Source of the DNA: Streptococcus ratti FA-1 = DSM 20564
Lineage (GTDB): Bacteria; Bacillota; Bacilli; Lactobacillales; Streptococcaceae
DNA length: 64,000 bases
Assembly: GCF_000286075.1 (NCBI RefSeq)
Contig: NZ_AJTZ01000005.1
Location: 744,001 to 808,000 of the forward strand
Reading direction: 5' to 3'
The notes beneath the pieces are model-generated. The model saw only the letters and a program-made list of their open reading frames with translations, was not told where the DNA came from and did not search any database. Positions 21,244-29,413 of this stretch are shown here, piece by piece. The translations under genes were made by a program, and so were the position numbers. The first letter of the stretch is position 1, and each line of letters begins with the position of its first letter.

Positions 21244-22353
21244 CTACTTTACTTCTTTTCTGACGCATTGAAGGGCTGCTGCAATGACCTGGTGCATGTC
21301 ATAGTAACGATAATGCCCCAGACGGCCGCCGAAGATAACCTTGTCTTCCTTATCAGCTAAAGCCTTGTAAGCATTATAAAGATGATTGTTGCGGTCATTA
21401 TTGACAGGATAATAAGGCTCATCCCCTTTTTGCCAAGTCTTTGAATATTCTTTGGTGATAATCGTTTTTTCCTGAGTGCCGAATTCAAAGTGCTTATGCT
21501 CAATGATCCGTGTATAAGGTGTCTCGCTGTCAGTATAATTGACCACGGCATTGCCCTGATAATTTTCCATATCCAGCAGCTCCGTCTCAAAACGAAGGCT
21601 GCGGTATTCCAGCTCGCCCAGCTGATAGTCAAAGAACTGATCGATCATGCCGGTAAAGACAATCTTTGGAAAGTCTGCCAGATAGCGCTCCTTATTCTCA
21701 AAGAAGTCCACGTCTACTTCAACATCAATATTATCATGAGCCAGCATTTTGTCAACAATCTGCGTGTAACCGCCGATAGGAATACCCTGATAGGTATCGT
21801 TGAAATAATTGTTATCATAGGTCAGGCGAACCGGCAGCCGGCGGATGATGAATGCAGGTAAATCACGGCAGGGCTTGCCCCATTGCTTCTGGGTATAATC
21901 TTTGATGAGCTTTTCATAAATATCCGTTCCGACAAGGGAAATGGCCTGTTCTTCCAAATTTTCCGGTTTCTTACCGCCCAGAACTGCTCGCTGCTCTTCA
22001 ATTTTTGCCATAGCCTGCTCTGGCGTCACCACACCCCACAGCTTATTGAAAGTATTCATATTGAAGGGAAGATTGTAAATCTCTCCCTTGTAATTGGCAA
22101 TGGGTGAGTTGGTGTAGCGGTTAAATTCCGCAAACTGATTGATGTAATCCCAAATTTCTTTATCAGATGTATGGAAAATATGGGCACCATATTCATGAAC
22201 CTGAATGCCGTGCATTTCTTTGGTATAAATGTTGCCGGCAATGTGGCTGCGCTTTTCAATGACTTTGATTTTTTTGCCCTTAAGAGCTGCCTCATGAGCA
22301 AAAACAGCACCGAATAAGCCCGCTCCTACTACTAAGTAATCGTAATGTGACAT
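21244..22353 (-). CDS. glf: UDP-galactopyranose mutase
   Basis: Glf converts UDP-galactopyranose to UDP-galactofuranose with reduced FAD. The 369-residue protein has the N-terminal dinucleotide-binding motif YLVVGAGLFGAVFAHEAA and the family sequence EYGAHIFHTSDKEIWDYINQ. It also has NFNxNTF-type and RRLPVRLTYDNNYFND segments and a C-terminal GGRLGHYRYYDMHQV. Its presence shows that the polymer contains galactofuranose. The start is ATG at 22353. Confidence 0.97.
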   Translation of the reverse strand: MSHYDYLVVGAGLFGAVFAHEAALKGKKIKVIEKRSHIAGNIYTKEMHGIQVHEYGAHIFHTSDKEIWDYINQFAEFNRYTNSPIANYKGEIYNLPFNMNTFNKLWGVVTPEQAMAKIEEQRAVLGGKKPENLEEQAISLVGTDIYEKLIKDYTQKQWGKPCRDLPAFIIRRLPVRLTYDNNYFNDTYQGIPIGGYTQIVDKMLAHDNIDVEVDVDFFENKERYLADFPKIVFTGMIDQFFDYQLGELEYRSLRFETELLDMENYQGNAVVNYTDSETPYTRIIEHKHFEFGTQEKTIITKEYSKTWQKGDEPYYPVNNDRNNHLYNAYKALADKEDKVIFGGRLGHYRYYDMHQVIAAALQCVRKEVK

Positions 22354-22362
22354 GTGATTCTC

Positions 22363-23811
22363 CTATTTAAACCGCAGCAATAATGATTGAAGGGTATCTA
22401 ATGTAAACTTTTCCTTTGTGATAAGCAAAAACATACCATAAACAGCAAAAAAGACAAGAGCTGTCACAGCAAGGGTTAAGAAGGTCCCCACAGACAAAAA
22501 GCCTTTTAAAACCAAAGTAGCACAGACCGCCGCCAAGGTACTTAATATGATTTTCCATAAACCGATTCGCTTGAGCATAGGCACAATCAAATCACGTAAG
22601 AAGTATAACTGAACCAAAACAACTGTCAGCTCTGCAACGCTTCCGGCAAAGGCTGCTCCGGCAGCGCCGAATAAAGGAATGGTAATGACATTGATCAGAA
22701 CATCCACCACAGCTCCGATGATTGTCGAGACAACTACTAGCATTTCTTTTTGCATAGGAACTAAAATCTGTATGCCCATTAAATTGGAAATGCCGATAAA
22801 AATAACCGTCGGCATAATCAGCTGCATAGGAAGAACAGCGGGCAGGAAATTGTCTCCCGATAAAAAGAGAATGCTTTCCTTAGCGTCAAGAATAAAGAAC
22901 AGAGTCAGGGGCACAGCCAGAACAAAAACAAAACTGAGGGCTTTCTCAACCAGCGTTCTGAATTCATCATGGCGCTCCTGCTCGTGGTAAAAGGACAAAC
23001 GAGGCAGCAAAACTGTCCCCAGTGAGGTCACAATACTGACCAGAATCTGCTTAATCTTTACAGCGGCGGTATAATAGCCAACCTGATGATCTCCTTTAAT
23101 AAATCCGAGCAAGGTAGTATCTACATTGAGATAAATGGTCGTTGACACCGTCAAAAGGAAAAAAGTCAGACAGGGTTTGATATGCTGCTTTAAATCTAAG
23201 TTTTTGAGGGGCTTGAGGTCAATCAGTCTTCTTAAGTTTAAGAAGTTCATCAAATTGGATCCTACTCCTGCAAATACTGTTATGGCACCATAAATGACAT
23301 AGTCTTCTTTATTTTTCACCAGAAGCAAGAGTAAAATCAGCGACAGAAATTTGAAAATAATAGACCGAACCGTAATATAGGAATATTTTTCCAAGGCCTT
23401 ATAGAGCCATTCAACCCCCAGAACATTGAAGATTAGTGTTGAAGACATAATCAGGTAAAGTGTTTTTTCCTGAGAAAGTTTTGGAACCATAAAAACAGAA
23501 ACAGCTAAACCAATCAAGGCCAGCAGCATAACAGCGGAATTGAGCAGAAAAATTTCCTGAACTGTTTTTCTTAATTTAGCCTGATCATTTCGAATCTTGG
23601 CACAGGCTCTTATACCGTAAGTAGGAATCCCCATCATACCGACCATGGTGAAATAAGTAATGATTGAAGTCGCAAACGATACCGTTCCGACCCCCTGAGC
23701 CTGCAGCACTCTGGACGCATAGGGAAAAGTTATCAGAGGAAAAATAAAATTTGAAATGGTCAGAACAAAGTTCATCACGAAATTAAATCTGACGGAATTA
23801 TAACGATTCAC
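22363..23811 (-). CDS. Polysaccharide flippase (Wzx-like)
   Basis: A 482-residue membrane protein of the polysaccharide transport (MATE/MVF-like) family with about 12-14 hydrophobic segments. It would flip the lipid-linked repeat unit across the membrane. The N-terminus NFVLTISNFIFPLITFPYAS and the following IRACAKIRND segment are typical. The start is GTG at 23811. It is followed by glf 9 bases downstream. Confidence 0.93.
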   Translation of the reverse strand: MNRYNSVRFNFVMNFVLTISNFIFPLITFPYASRVLQAQGVGTVSFATSIITYFTMVGMMGIPTYGIRACAKIRNDQAKLRKTVQEIFLLNSAVMLLALIGLAVSVFMVPKLSQEKTLYLIMSSTLIFNVLGVEWLYKALEKYSYITVRSIIFKFLSLILLLLLVKNKEDYVIYGAITVFAGVGSNLMNFLNLRRLIDLKPLKNLDLKQHIKPCLTFFLLTVSTTIYLNVDTTLLGFIKGDHQVGYYTAAVKIKQILVSIVTSLGTVLLPRLSFYHEQERHDEFRTLVEKALSFVFVLAVPLTLFFILDAKESILFLSGDNFLPAVLPMQLIMPTVIFIGISNLMGIQILVPMQKEMLVVVSTIIGAVVDVLINVITIPLFGAAGAAFAGSVAELTVVLVQLYFLRDLIVPMLKRIGLWKIILSTLAAVCATLVLKGFLSVGTFLTLAVTALVFFAVYGMFLLITKEKFTLDTLQSLLLRFK

Positions 23812-23873
23812 TGTATATCATACTCCAATTTACGGATAGTTTAGTTTATGGATATTGAGCCCAGGACTGCTGC

Positions 23874-24524
23874 TCAATGGGCCCCTTCGCCTGTGAAAAC
23901 TTTCTTGATGGTCAAAAAGAAAATTTTTAAATCTAACTTGAAAGAAAAGTTTCTGACGTAATAGAGCTCCAGCTGACAGCGCTCAGGATACAAGACTTCG
24001 CTTCTTCCAGAAACCTGCCACCAGCCCGTTGCTCCCGGCTTAATAGACAGGAGCTCTGCTTGTTCATTCGGTGTGTATTCTTCTAATTCAGATGCCAGAA
24101 TAGGTCTGGGGCCAATAAAGCTCATATCTCCCTTGATTAAGTTGATAAATTGCGGCAATTCATCGATACTGGTTTTCCGAATAAAATGGCCGATCCTGGT
24201 CAGCCTTGGATCTTCTTCAGGCGACAATTTATAGCTGTTATCAAGGTACTGCTGATAGAGTTCGGGGTTTGTTTTTAAAACGTCCTCAGCATTGACAACC
24301 ATAGAGCGGAATTTTATGATTTTAAAGGTCTTTCGCCCCTTGCCCATTCTTTCCTGGGTAAAAAAGATACCGCCCTTATCTCTGCCAAAAAGATAGCAAA
24401 CAAAGATAATCAATGAAATCGGAAGCAGGAGAAAAACTGCGCCAAGCAGACCGATAATAATGTCTAACAGACGCTTGACGTATAAATAAAACCGATGAAC
24501 TTCCTCAAGATCATTTTCAGTCAA
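23874..24524 (-). CDS. Undecaprenyl-phosphate sugar-phosphotransferase (priming transferase, CpsE/WbaP-type)
   Basis: A polyprenol-phosphate hexose-1-phosphate transferase that starts the repeat unit. The C-terminal catalytic block is complete: GGIFFTQERMGKGRKTFKI, KFRSM, TSIDELPQFINLIKGDMSFI, GPRPIL and PGATGWWQVSGRS. Only one N-terminal membrane segment precedes it, so the long domain of classical CpsE is absent. I chose TTG at 24524 (216 residues) because a very strong AGGAGGGG lies five bases upstream; an ATG at 24554 would add ten residues but has no ribosome site. It directly follows the LCP gene. Confidence 0.9.
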   Translation of the reverse strand: MTENDLEEVHRFYLYVKRLLDIIIGLLGAVFLLLPISLIIFVCYLFGRDKGGIFFTQERMGKGRKTFKIIKFRSMVVNAEDVLKTNPELYQQYLDNSYKLSPEEDPRLTRIGHFIRKTSIDELPQFINLIKGDMSFIGPRPILASELEEYTPNEQAELLSIKPGATGWWQVSGRSEVLYPERCQLELYYVRNFSFKLDLKIFFLTIKKVFTGEGAH

Positions 24525-24606
24525 ATAATCCCCTCCTATCTTTTCTTTTTTCATGAATCATGGTTTGACCGATTCTTCAGAATGGCAGTTTTTGATTAGA
24601 TTTTAC

Positions 24607-26076
24607 CTATTTTCCATCCATAGTATCATTGATAGCATCTTTAGCTTTTGCTAGGCTGGACTCATCAATAGACAGCATATAAAGGCTGGCATTTGGCATC
24701 GCATAAGACGTCAGTTCTCCAGTTGAGCCTGTGCCGGTAAGCGCCTGTGACTTCACAGTGTATTTTGAACCGGACTCCAGCTGTGAGTTGACTAAAGACA
24801 TCATTGTATTTAAGGACATGTTGGTTTGGATAGATTTTCCAAGTCCCTTAATAATGCTGTTGTAATTAGATACAGCTTTCATAGAAGACAGTTTGTCAAC
24901 AATAGCTGCAATGACTTTTTCCTGATTTTTACCGCGGTCATTATCACCGGCTTCCAATGAATAGCGTTCACGGACAAAAGCTAGGGCTTTTTCAGAATTC
25001 AGTTTCAGCTTTCCAACTGGAAAATCATAGTGACCGATGTGGCTAGTAAAGGCTTGATCGTTATAAACTTCAATACCGCCCAGCAAATCAACCAGAGTTA
25101 TGAAGGAAGTAAAGTTAATCCGTGCGTAGTAATCAATATCAATATCGTAGAGATTTTCTAAGGTATGGATAGATGAATCAATACCATAGATACCGGCATG
25201 AGTCAGTTTATCTTTTTGATTGTTGCCGCCATCAGCAATGGGAACATAGGAGTCGCGCGGTGTTGTTGTCAAAAGAATCTTTTTGGTCTTGCGGTTAACC
25301 GTCATGATGATATTAACATCTGAACGTGAAACCGATGAAATAGATCCATAGCTGTCAATACCGCTGATATAGAGGTTAAAGACATCCCGGTTGGCTTTCT
25401 TCTTGGCTGAAGCCACCTTTTGTTTAATGGTATAGCTGTAGATTGTCTTTAGCTTATCCTTATAGTTTTCATCTGTTTGAGAAAGCAGTTCATTGTAGGC
25501 GCTGTTCAACACCATAGCCTTGCTGGAGTCTTCCTGAAGGCTTTGATAAGCACTCTGATAAGAATCAGTTGCTTCTGTTGTTAAATTAACACCCTCGTCA
25601 GTTTGAATTTTACTGATAAGAGAAGCAATATTAGTTCCGTCATTGCCGGTTGGTGCTAAAACGCTCTTTAAATCAGCAACCTTGGACACTGAGCTGTCTT
25701 TAGGCACCACAACACTCATTTTAACTTCTGAATAAGATGCAGTTTGATTCATCCTGTCAGACATATCAATTGCTGACTTCAGGAAGTACAATGCTCCTGA
25801 AGCTGCTAAGCTTCCCAGCAAGAGAAGAATAAATGTGAACTTGCTGGCACGTTTTTTTAGGATCAGCACCAGCGACAGCAAAACGATTGCAATCAAAACT
25901 ACTGCCGCTATTACATTTAGACCTCTAAAGGCCAAGAAATCATAGGCAAAAACAAAAAAGAGAGTCACAGCAGACAGGACCGTAAAAAGAACTAAGAGGA
26001 TACTGTTGATAATACTTAGTTTTTTGTGATTTCCTGTATGATGACTCTGATGACTTCTATTTGAGCGACTAACCAT
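24607..26076 (-). CDS. cpsA: LytR-CpsA-Psr family protein
   Basis: A 489-residue LCP protein expected to attach the polymer to peptidoglycan. Three membrane helices (about residues 22-98) are followed by a DNA-PPF-like accessory region. The LCP domain follows, with NLYISGIDSYG, TTTPRDSYV, DKLTHAGIYG and the Arg-rich FVRERYSLEAGDNDRGKNQEKV. The ATG at 26076 follows GGGAGAAGGAAAGC. It is the first gene of the cluster behind a good promoter and is divergent from cpsY, as in several streptococcal capsule loci. The usual cpsB, cpsC and cpsD phosphoregulatory genes are missing between this gene and the priming transferase. Confidence 0.94.
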   Translation of the reverse strand: MVSRSNRSHQSHHTGNHKKLSIINSILLVLFTVLSAVTLFFVFAYDFLAFRGLNVIAAVVLIAIVLLSLVLILKKRASKFTFILLLLGSLAASGALYFLKSAIDMSDRMNQTASYSEVKMSVVVPKDSSVSKVADLKSVLAPTGNDGTNIASLISKIQTDEGVNLTTEATDSYQSAYQSLQEDSSKAMVLNSAYNELLSQTDENYKDKLKTIYSYTIKQKVASAKKKANRDVFNLYISGIDSYGSISSVSRSDVNIIMTVNRKTKKILLTTTPRDSYVPIADGGNNQKDKLTHAGIYGIDSSIHTLENLYDIDIDYYARINFTSFITLVDLLGGIEVYNDQAFTSHIGHYDFPVGKLKLNSEKALAFVRERYSLEAGDNDRGKNQEKVIAAIVDKLSSMKAVSNYNSIIKGLGKSIQTNMSLNTMMSLVNSQLESGSKYTVKSQALTGTGSTGELTSYAMPNASLYMLSIDESSLAKAKDAINDTMDGK

Positions 26077-26127
26077 GCTTTCCTTCTCCCAAACTTTAAT
26101 TATTTAATAGGTAATATTAACCTGTTC

Positions 26128-26156
26128 ATTATACCATTTCAAAAGCTCCTTTGCAA
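26128..26156 (-). promoter_or_regulatory. Promoter of the polysaccharide cluster (cpsA)
   Basis: TTGCAA (26151-26156) and TATAAT (complement of 26128-26133) are 17 bases apart, and TGG before the -10 makes it extended. The divergent cpsY promoter lies about 65 bases away, so CpsY could bind between them. Confidence 0.85.
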
Positions 26157-26217
26157 TGGTGAACTATGAGCAGAAATCCGCTTATAAGCAAGCTGTATTT
26201 ATTAACAGCCTGATTTG

Positions 26218-26226
26218 TGTTACAAT
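26218..26226 (+). promoter_or_regulatory. Extended -10 promoter of cpsY, probably leaderless transcript
   Basis: TGTTACAAT is an extended -10, with a weak TTTATT 17 bases upstream. The cpsY ATG begins six bases after the -10 and there is no ribosome site. Confidence 0.65.
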
Positions 26227-26232
26227 AAGCAT

Positions 26233-27141
26233 ATGCGTATCCAACAATTACATTACATTATAAAAATCGTAGAAACCGGCAGCATGAACGAGGCTGCCAA
26301 ACAGCTGTTTATCACTCAGCCTTCACTGTCCAATGCTGTCCGCGACTTAGAGCGTGAAATGGGCATTGAAATCTTTATCCGCAATCCTAAGGGCATCACT
26401 TTGACCAAGGATGGTGTCGAATTTCTTTCTTACGCCCGCCAGGTGGTCGAACAGACAGCTCTGCTTGAAGAGCGCTATAAGAGTCAGGGACACACACGCG
26501 AACTTTTCAGCGTTTCTGCCCAGCACTACGCTTTTGTTGTCAATGCCTTTGTCAGTCTGCTGAAGGAAACTGACATGACCCGCTACGAGCTTTTTTTGCG
26601 CGAAACCAGAACCTATGAAATCATTGATGATGTCAAGAATTTTCGTTCAGAAATCGGCGTGCTCTTTTTAAACAGCTATAATCATGATGTTTTAACAAAG
26701 ATGTTTGATGATAATCATTTGACCTATACCAATCTTTTCAAGGCACGCCCTCATATTTTTGTCAGTAAATCCAATCCTCTGGCCGACCGAAAAATAGTTT
26801 CCATGAGTGATTTGGAAGATTTCCCTTATCTCAGCTATGATCAGGGAATCTATAATTCCTTTTATTTTTCGGAAGAAATTATGTCTCAGATTCCCCACAA
26901 AAAATCCATTGTCGTATCCGACCGGGCAACACTCTTTAATCTTATGATCGGTCTGGATGGCTACACTATCGCCACCGGTATCTTAAACAGCAATCTCAAC
27001 GGAGATAATATCGTTTCCATCCCTCTTGACGTGGACGATGAAATTGACATCATCTATCTCAAACATGAAAAAGCCAATCTTTCCAAAATGGGCGAAAAAT
27101 TCATTGACTATCTGCTTGAAGAAGTTAAGTTTAATAAATAA
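26233..27141 (+). CDS. cpsY: LysR-family transcriptional regulator CpsY
   Basis: A 302-residue LysR regulator. The N-terminal winged helix (MRIQQLHYIIKIVETGSMNE, then AAKQLFITQPSLSNAVRDLE) is followed by a two-lobed effector domain ending in KMGEKFIDYLLEE. I chose ATG 26233 because it matches the family start; a TTG at 26215 would add six residues across the -10 box. It is divergent from cpsA. CpsY/MetR-like streptococcal proteins also regulate methionine and surface genes, so its target need not be the capsule cluster. Confidence 0.94.
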   Translation: MRIQQLHYIIKIVETGSMNEAAKQLFITQPSLSNAVRDLEREMGIEIFIRNPKGITLTKDGVEFLSYARQVVEQTALLEERYKSQGHTRELFSVSAQHYAFVVNAFVSLLKETDMTRYELFLRETRTYEIIDDVKNFRSEIGVLFLNSYNHDVLTKMFDDNHLTYTNLFKARPHIFVSKSNPLADRKIVSMSDLEDFPYLSYDQGIYNSFYFSEEIMSQIPHKKSIVVSDRATLFNLMIGLDGYTIATGILNSNLNGDNIVSIPLDVDDEIDIIYLKHEKANLSKMGEKFIDYLLEEVKFNK

Positions 27142-27163
27142 AAAAGAGCCTGATGGCTCTTTT
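27141..27163 (+). terminator. Terminator of cpsY, first copy
   Basis: AAAAAGAGCC-TGAT-GGCTCTTTT hairpin with T tail directly after the stop. The 17-mer AGCCTGATGGCTCTTTT (27147-27163) is repeated exactly at 27429-27445. Confidence 0.88.
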
Positions 27164-27165
27164 CA

Positions 27166-27421
27166 ACTTGAAGATAAAGTCTTTTGTGAGACTTTCCTTA
27201 GGTGATGCGGACGGCAGCGACTTCCTTCGGAATTCCATGCCTAAGATTTGAGCCTAAGGTCTCAAATCTTCCGAATGGCAGAAACAATGGGGTTTCTGCC
27301 ACTTTTATCACGGCGGAAAGTCTCGGATTAAGGCTCGCTTCGCTCGCAAACCAAAGCCATTTAATCGATAGTTGAAGAACTTCAAAGCATGTTTGCATTG
27401 AAAAATGTGTTTGTCTACACT
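27166..27421. repeat. Structured modular repeat, copy 2
   Basis: Second copy of the element at 20973-21236, same core orientation. Core 27188-27324: outer arms GAGACTTTCC/GGAAAGTCTC, AGATTTGAG/CTCAAATCT (27244-27269) and a variable 10-bp arm TGGCAGAAAC/GTTTCTGCCA (27276-27301). GGTGATGCGGACGGCAGCGA and TTCCTTCGGAATTCCAT are shared. The left end AACTTGAAGATAAA and right end TTTGTCTACACTCTG are the complements of copy 1's right and left ends. No reading frame of note. Confidence 0.85.
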
Positions 27422-27424
27422 CTG

Positions 27425-27447
27425 AAAAAGCCTGATGGCTCTTTTTT
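27425..27447 (+). terminator. Terminator of cpsY, second copy
   Basis: AAAAAGCC-TGAT-GGCTCTTTTTT hairpin, a duplicate of the one right after cpsY. It lies on the far side of the structured repeat, as if the repeat had been inserted with duplication of the terminator. Confidence 0.8.
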
Positions 27448-27480
27448 ATTTAACTGTGTTAAAACAACTACAGCGGACTA

Positions 27481-28242
27481 TCAATAGATCTTTTTGATCA
27501 GTCCATTGACCTTATCGAAATAAAAGATGCCGCTGTCATAAATGACCCCTGAAAAAATAGCCAGATCAATAATCTTCTCTAAAAACATTTTGGAAGAAAA
27601 GCCTGTCGTCCGGTGAAGTTCCTCTTCATCAAAAGGTTTGATGAGGTGAGCTAGAGGGTTGCGGGCTGATTTTTCAAAGTCTCGCAGCAACAAAACAGCA
27701 GCTTTAATTTCTTTAGGCAGATCGGTCAGCTCAATAAAGTCAACCAAGCTTTTAGAAGTCACTTTGCTGTCCCTGGCCTTAGCAACAAAGCGCTGAACAA
27801 AGGAATTTGAAGAGCTGTGCATCTTGTCAAATTTCCAAACATCGTACTGGTCATTTTTGGCATCATAAATATAAGCATCAATATTTGGCACCTGACTGTT
27901 CAGCAAACGCATGAAGAGCCGGTATAAGATCGGACTGACACTTCTGACAAAGTCAATAATGTTATCATTGCGCAGCTTTGCTTCCAGATCCATGATATAG
28001 TTTGCCAGCAACTCTTCTTCGTAGGCATTGTCCAGCAAGGAAATCTGATAGGTAGCCTCCAGCTCTTTCAGACATTGACGGTTCTCAAAAAGAAAGTCAA
28101 CATTGAGTTCCCGCCTCTCTTTCAGCAGCTCCAAAAGAAAAATAATATCATCAGAAAACTCACAGCTGGCCTTTACAATCTGATAAGCATGGTGATAAGC
28201 GTAAACATTCAAAAGAATGTCCAGAGTTTCTTTTTCTGTCAT
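27481..28242 (-). CDS. Uncharacterised protein with HEPN-like RNxxxH motif
   Basis: A 253-residue, mostly helical cytoplasmic protein. Residues 194-199 read RNPLAH, matching the R-N-x-x-x-H active-site motif of HEPN ribonucleases such as the C-terminal domain of Csm6. Around it are ALLLRDFEKSA before and FDEEELHRTTGF after, and the C-terminal third could be a small helical winged domain. The ATG at 28242 begins one base after the deoD stop (TAAAATG) and lacks its own ribosome site, so translation is probably coupled to deoD. No CARF domain and no cas genes are present. The HEPN assignment is inference from one motif. A conserved hypothetical at this place near deoD in other streptococci is my recollection. 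Confidence 0.7.
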   Translation of the reverse strand: MTEKETLDILLNVYAYHHAYQIVKASCEFSDDIIFLLELLKERRELNVDFLFENRQCLKELEATYQISLLDNAYEEELLANYIMDLEAKLRNDNIIDFVRSVSPILYRLFMRLLNSQVPNIDAYIYDAKNDQYDVWKFDKMHSSSNSFVQRFVAKARDSKVTSKSLVDFIELTDLPKEIKAAVLLLRDFEKSARNPLAHLIKPFDEEELHRTTGFSSKMFLEKIIDLAIFSGVIYDSGIFYFDKVNGLIKKIY

Positions 28243-28243
28243 T

Positions 28244-28948
28244 TTAAGCAATCAGGGTTTCTAAGCCTACCTTCATCATATCGGTGAAGGTTCTTTCACG
28301 TTCTTGGGCAGTCGTGTCCTCGTCTGCGACCAGACTATCTGAAATGGTCATGATACCCAGCGCCTGGACACCATGCTTAGCTGCAAGGTAATAGAGCGCC
28401 GCTGCTTCCATCTCAACAGCCTTTACACCCATTTGCCCCAATTTGATATTATTCTCAGCAAAATCAGAGTAAAAGGCATCGATTGACAAGACACTGCCGA
28501 CATGGGTTGTCAAGTCCATGTCCTTAGCAATATGATAGGCCTTGTCCAGAAGTCTGAAATCGGCAATCTGCGGAAAATCATACTGAGGCCATTCGTTTTT
28601 TATCATGCTGGATGTGGTTCCTGCAGCCTGGGCCAAAACCAATTCACGGACATGAACATCCTGATTGAGCGAACCAGCAGTTCCGACACGAATCAGTTTT
28701 TTGACGCCGTAAGATGTAATCAACTCATTGGCATAAATAGAAATAGATGGCATGCCCATCCCTGTTCCCATGACAGAGATGCGCTCTCCTTTGTAAGTGC
28801 CGGTATAGCCCAGCATGCCGCGGACATTGTTAAAACACTCGGCATCCTCTAAAAAGTTTTCGGCAATAAATTTAGCACGCAGGGGATCGCCTGGCAGTAA
28901 GATTTTATCAGCAATTTGCCCTTCTTGGGCACCAATGTGAATAGACAT
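28244..28948 (-). CDS. deoD: Purine-nucleoside phosphorylase, DeoD type
   Basis: DeoD splits purine nucleosides with phosphate into base and (deoxy)ribose-1-phosphate. The 234-residue hexameric-type protein has [20 protein letters not shown] at the N-terminus, [23 protein letters not shown]-like RVGTAGSL, and the active-site [13 protein letters not shown] with TISDSL. The ATG at 28948 has no evident ribosome site upstream. About 300 bases of structured leader precede it. The ribose-1-phosphate fits with deoB and rpiA in the same cluster. Confidence 0.96.
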   Translation of the reverse strand: MSIHIGAQEGQIADKILLPGDPLRAKFIAENFLEDAECFNNVRGMLGYTGTYKGERISVMGTGMGMPSISIYANELITSYGVKKLIRVGTAGSLNQDVHVRELVLAQAAGTTSSMIKNEWPQYDFPQIADFRLLDKAYHIAKDMDLTTHVGSVLSIDAFYSDFAENNIKLGQMGVKAVEMEAAALYYLAAKHGVQALGIMTISDSLVADEDTTAQERERTFTDMMKVGLETLIA

Positions 28949-29257
28949 AATTTATGATACAGAGAGCGACCAGAAAGCGACTGAAAATTAGGAAACCGCA
29001 GGGAAATCCCGATTTCCCATGAGGTTTATCTATTTTCTAAGCTTTCCGCTCGAGTTCAAATCAGAATGATTTCACTCTCTTTCCTTTCTTTCATTTTCAG
29101 AACTAAACCTAGGGCGGGTTCAATTCCTTTCATTTTAATTTGCAGGTATAGGGAAATCCAAGTCCTTAGCCCGTATTCAGTCACATAGAATATAGCACCC
29201 TATCCTTTCATTTAATTTTTGAAGAACCTAGGAGGACTACAACGAAGTAAGACTTAC
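28949..29257 (-). promoter_or_regulatory. Structured leader of deoD with a motif shared with punA
   Basis: On the minus strand this non-coding stretch contains GAAAGGATAGGG, then TGAATACGGGCTAAGGACTT (about 29167-29186), then CCCTATACC, so ATAGGG and CCCTAT can pair around the motif. A second degenerate motif GAACCCGCCCTAGG follows. Nearer deoD a GGGAAAT/ATTTCCC hairpin is present. The CGGGCTAAGGACTT core recurs in the punA leader. I could not match it to a known riboswitch. Confidence 0.5.
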
Positions 29258-29413
29258 CTATTTTCTTTTATTTGTAGTTCCAGCCATTCCTAAAATAAAC
29301 CAGAAACAAGCCATGATAAACCAAAAAACTCTTTGATGATTGGAGGTCAAACTAGCCATCAAGGTGATTAAAGCTGCTATAAAATATAGATACTCGTTTT
29401 TAAACTTTTTCAT
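29258..29413 (-). CDS. Small membrane protein
   Basis: A 51-residue protein beginning MKKFKNEYLYFIAALITLMA with two hydrophobic segments (about residues 8-20 and 28-43) and a basic end TTNKRK. The ATG at 29413 has AGAGGAGA six bases upstream and overlaps the last 14 bases of the glutamine amidotransferase gene. The good ribosome site and overlap support translation. Function unknown. Confidence 0.7.
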   Translation of the reverse strand: MKKFKNEYLYFIAALITLMASLTSNHQRVFWFIMACFWFILGMAGTTNKRK

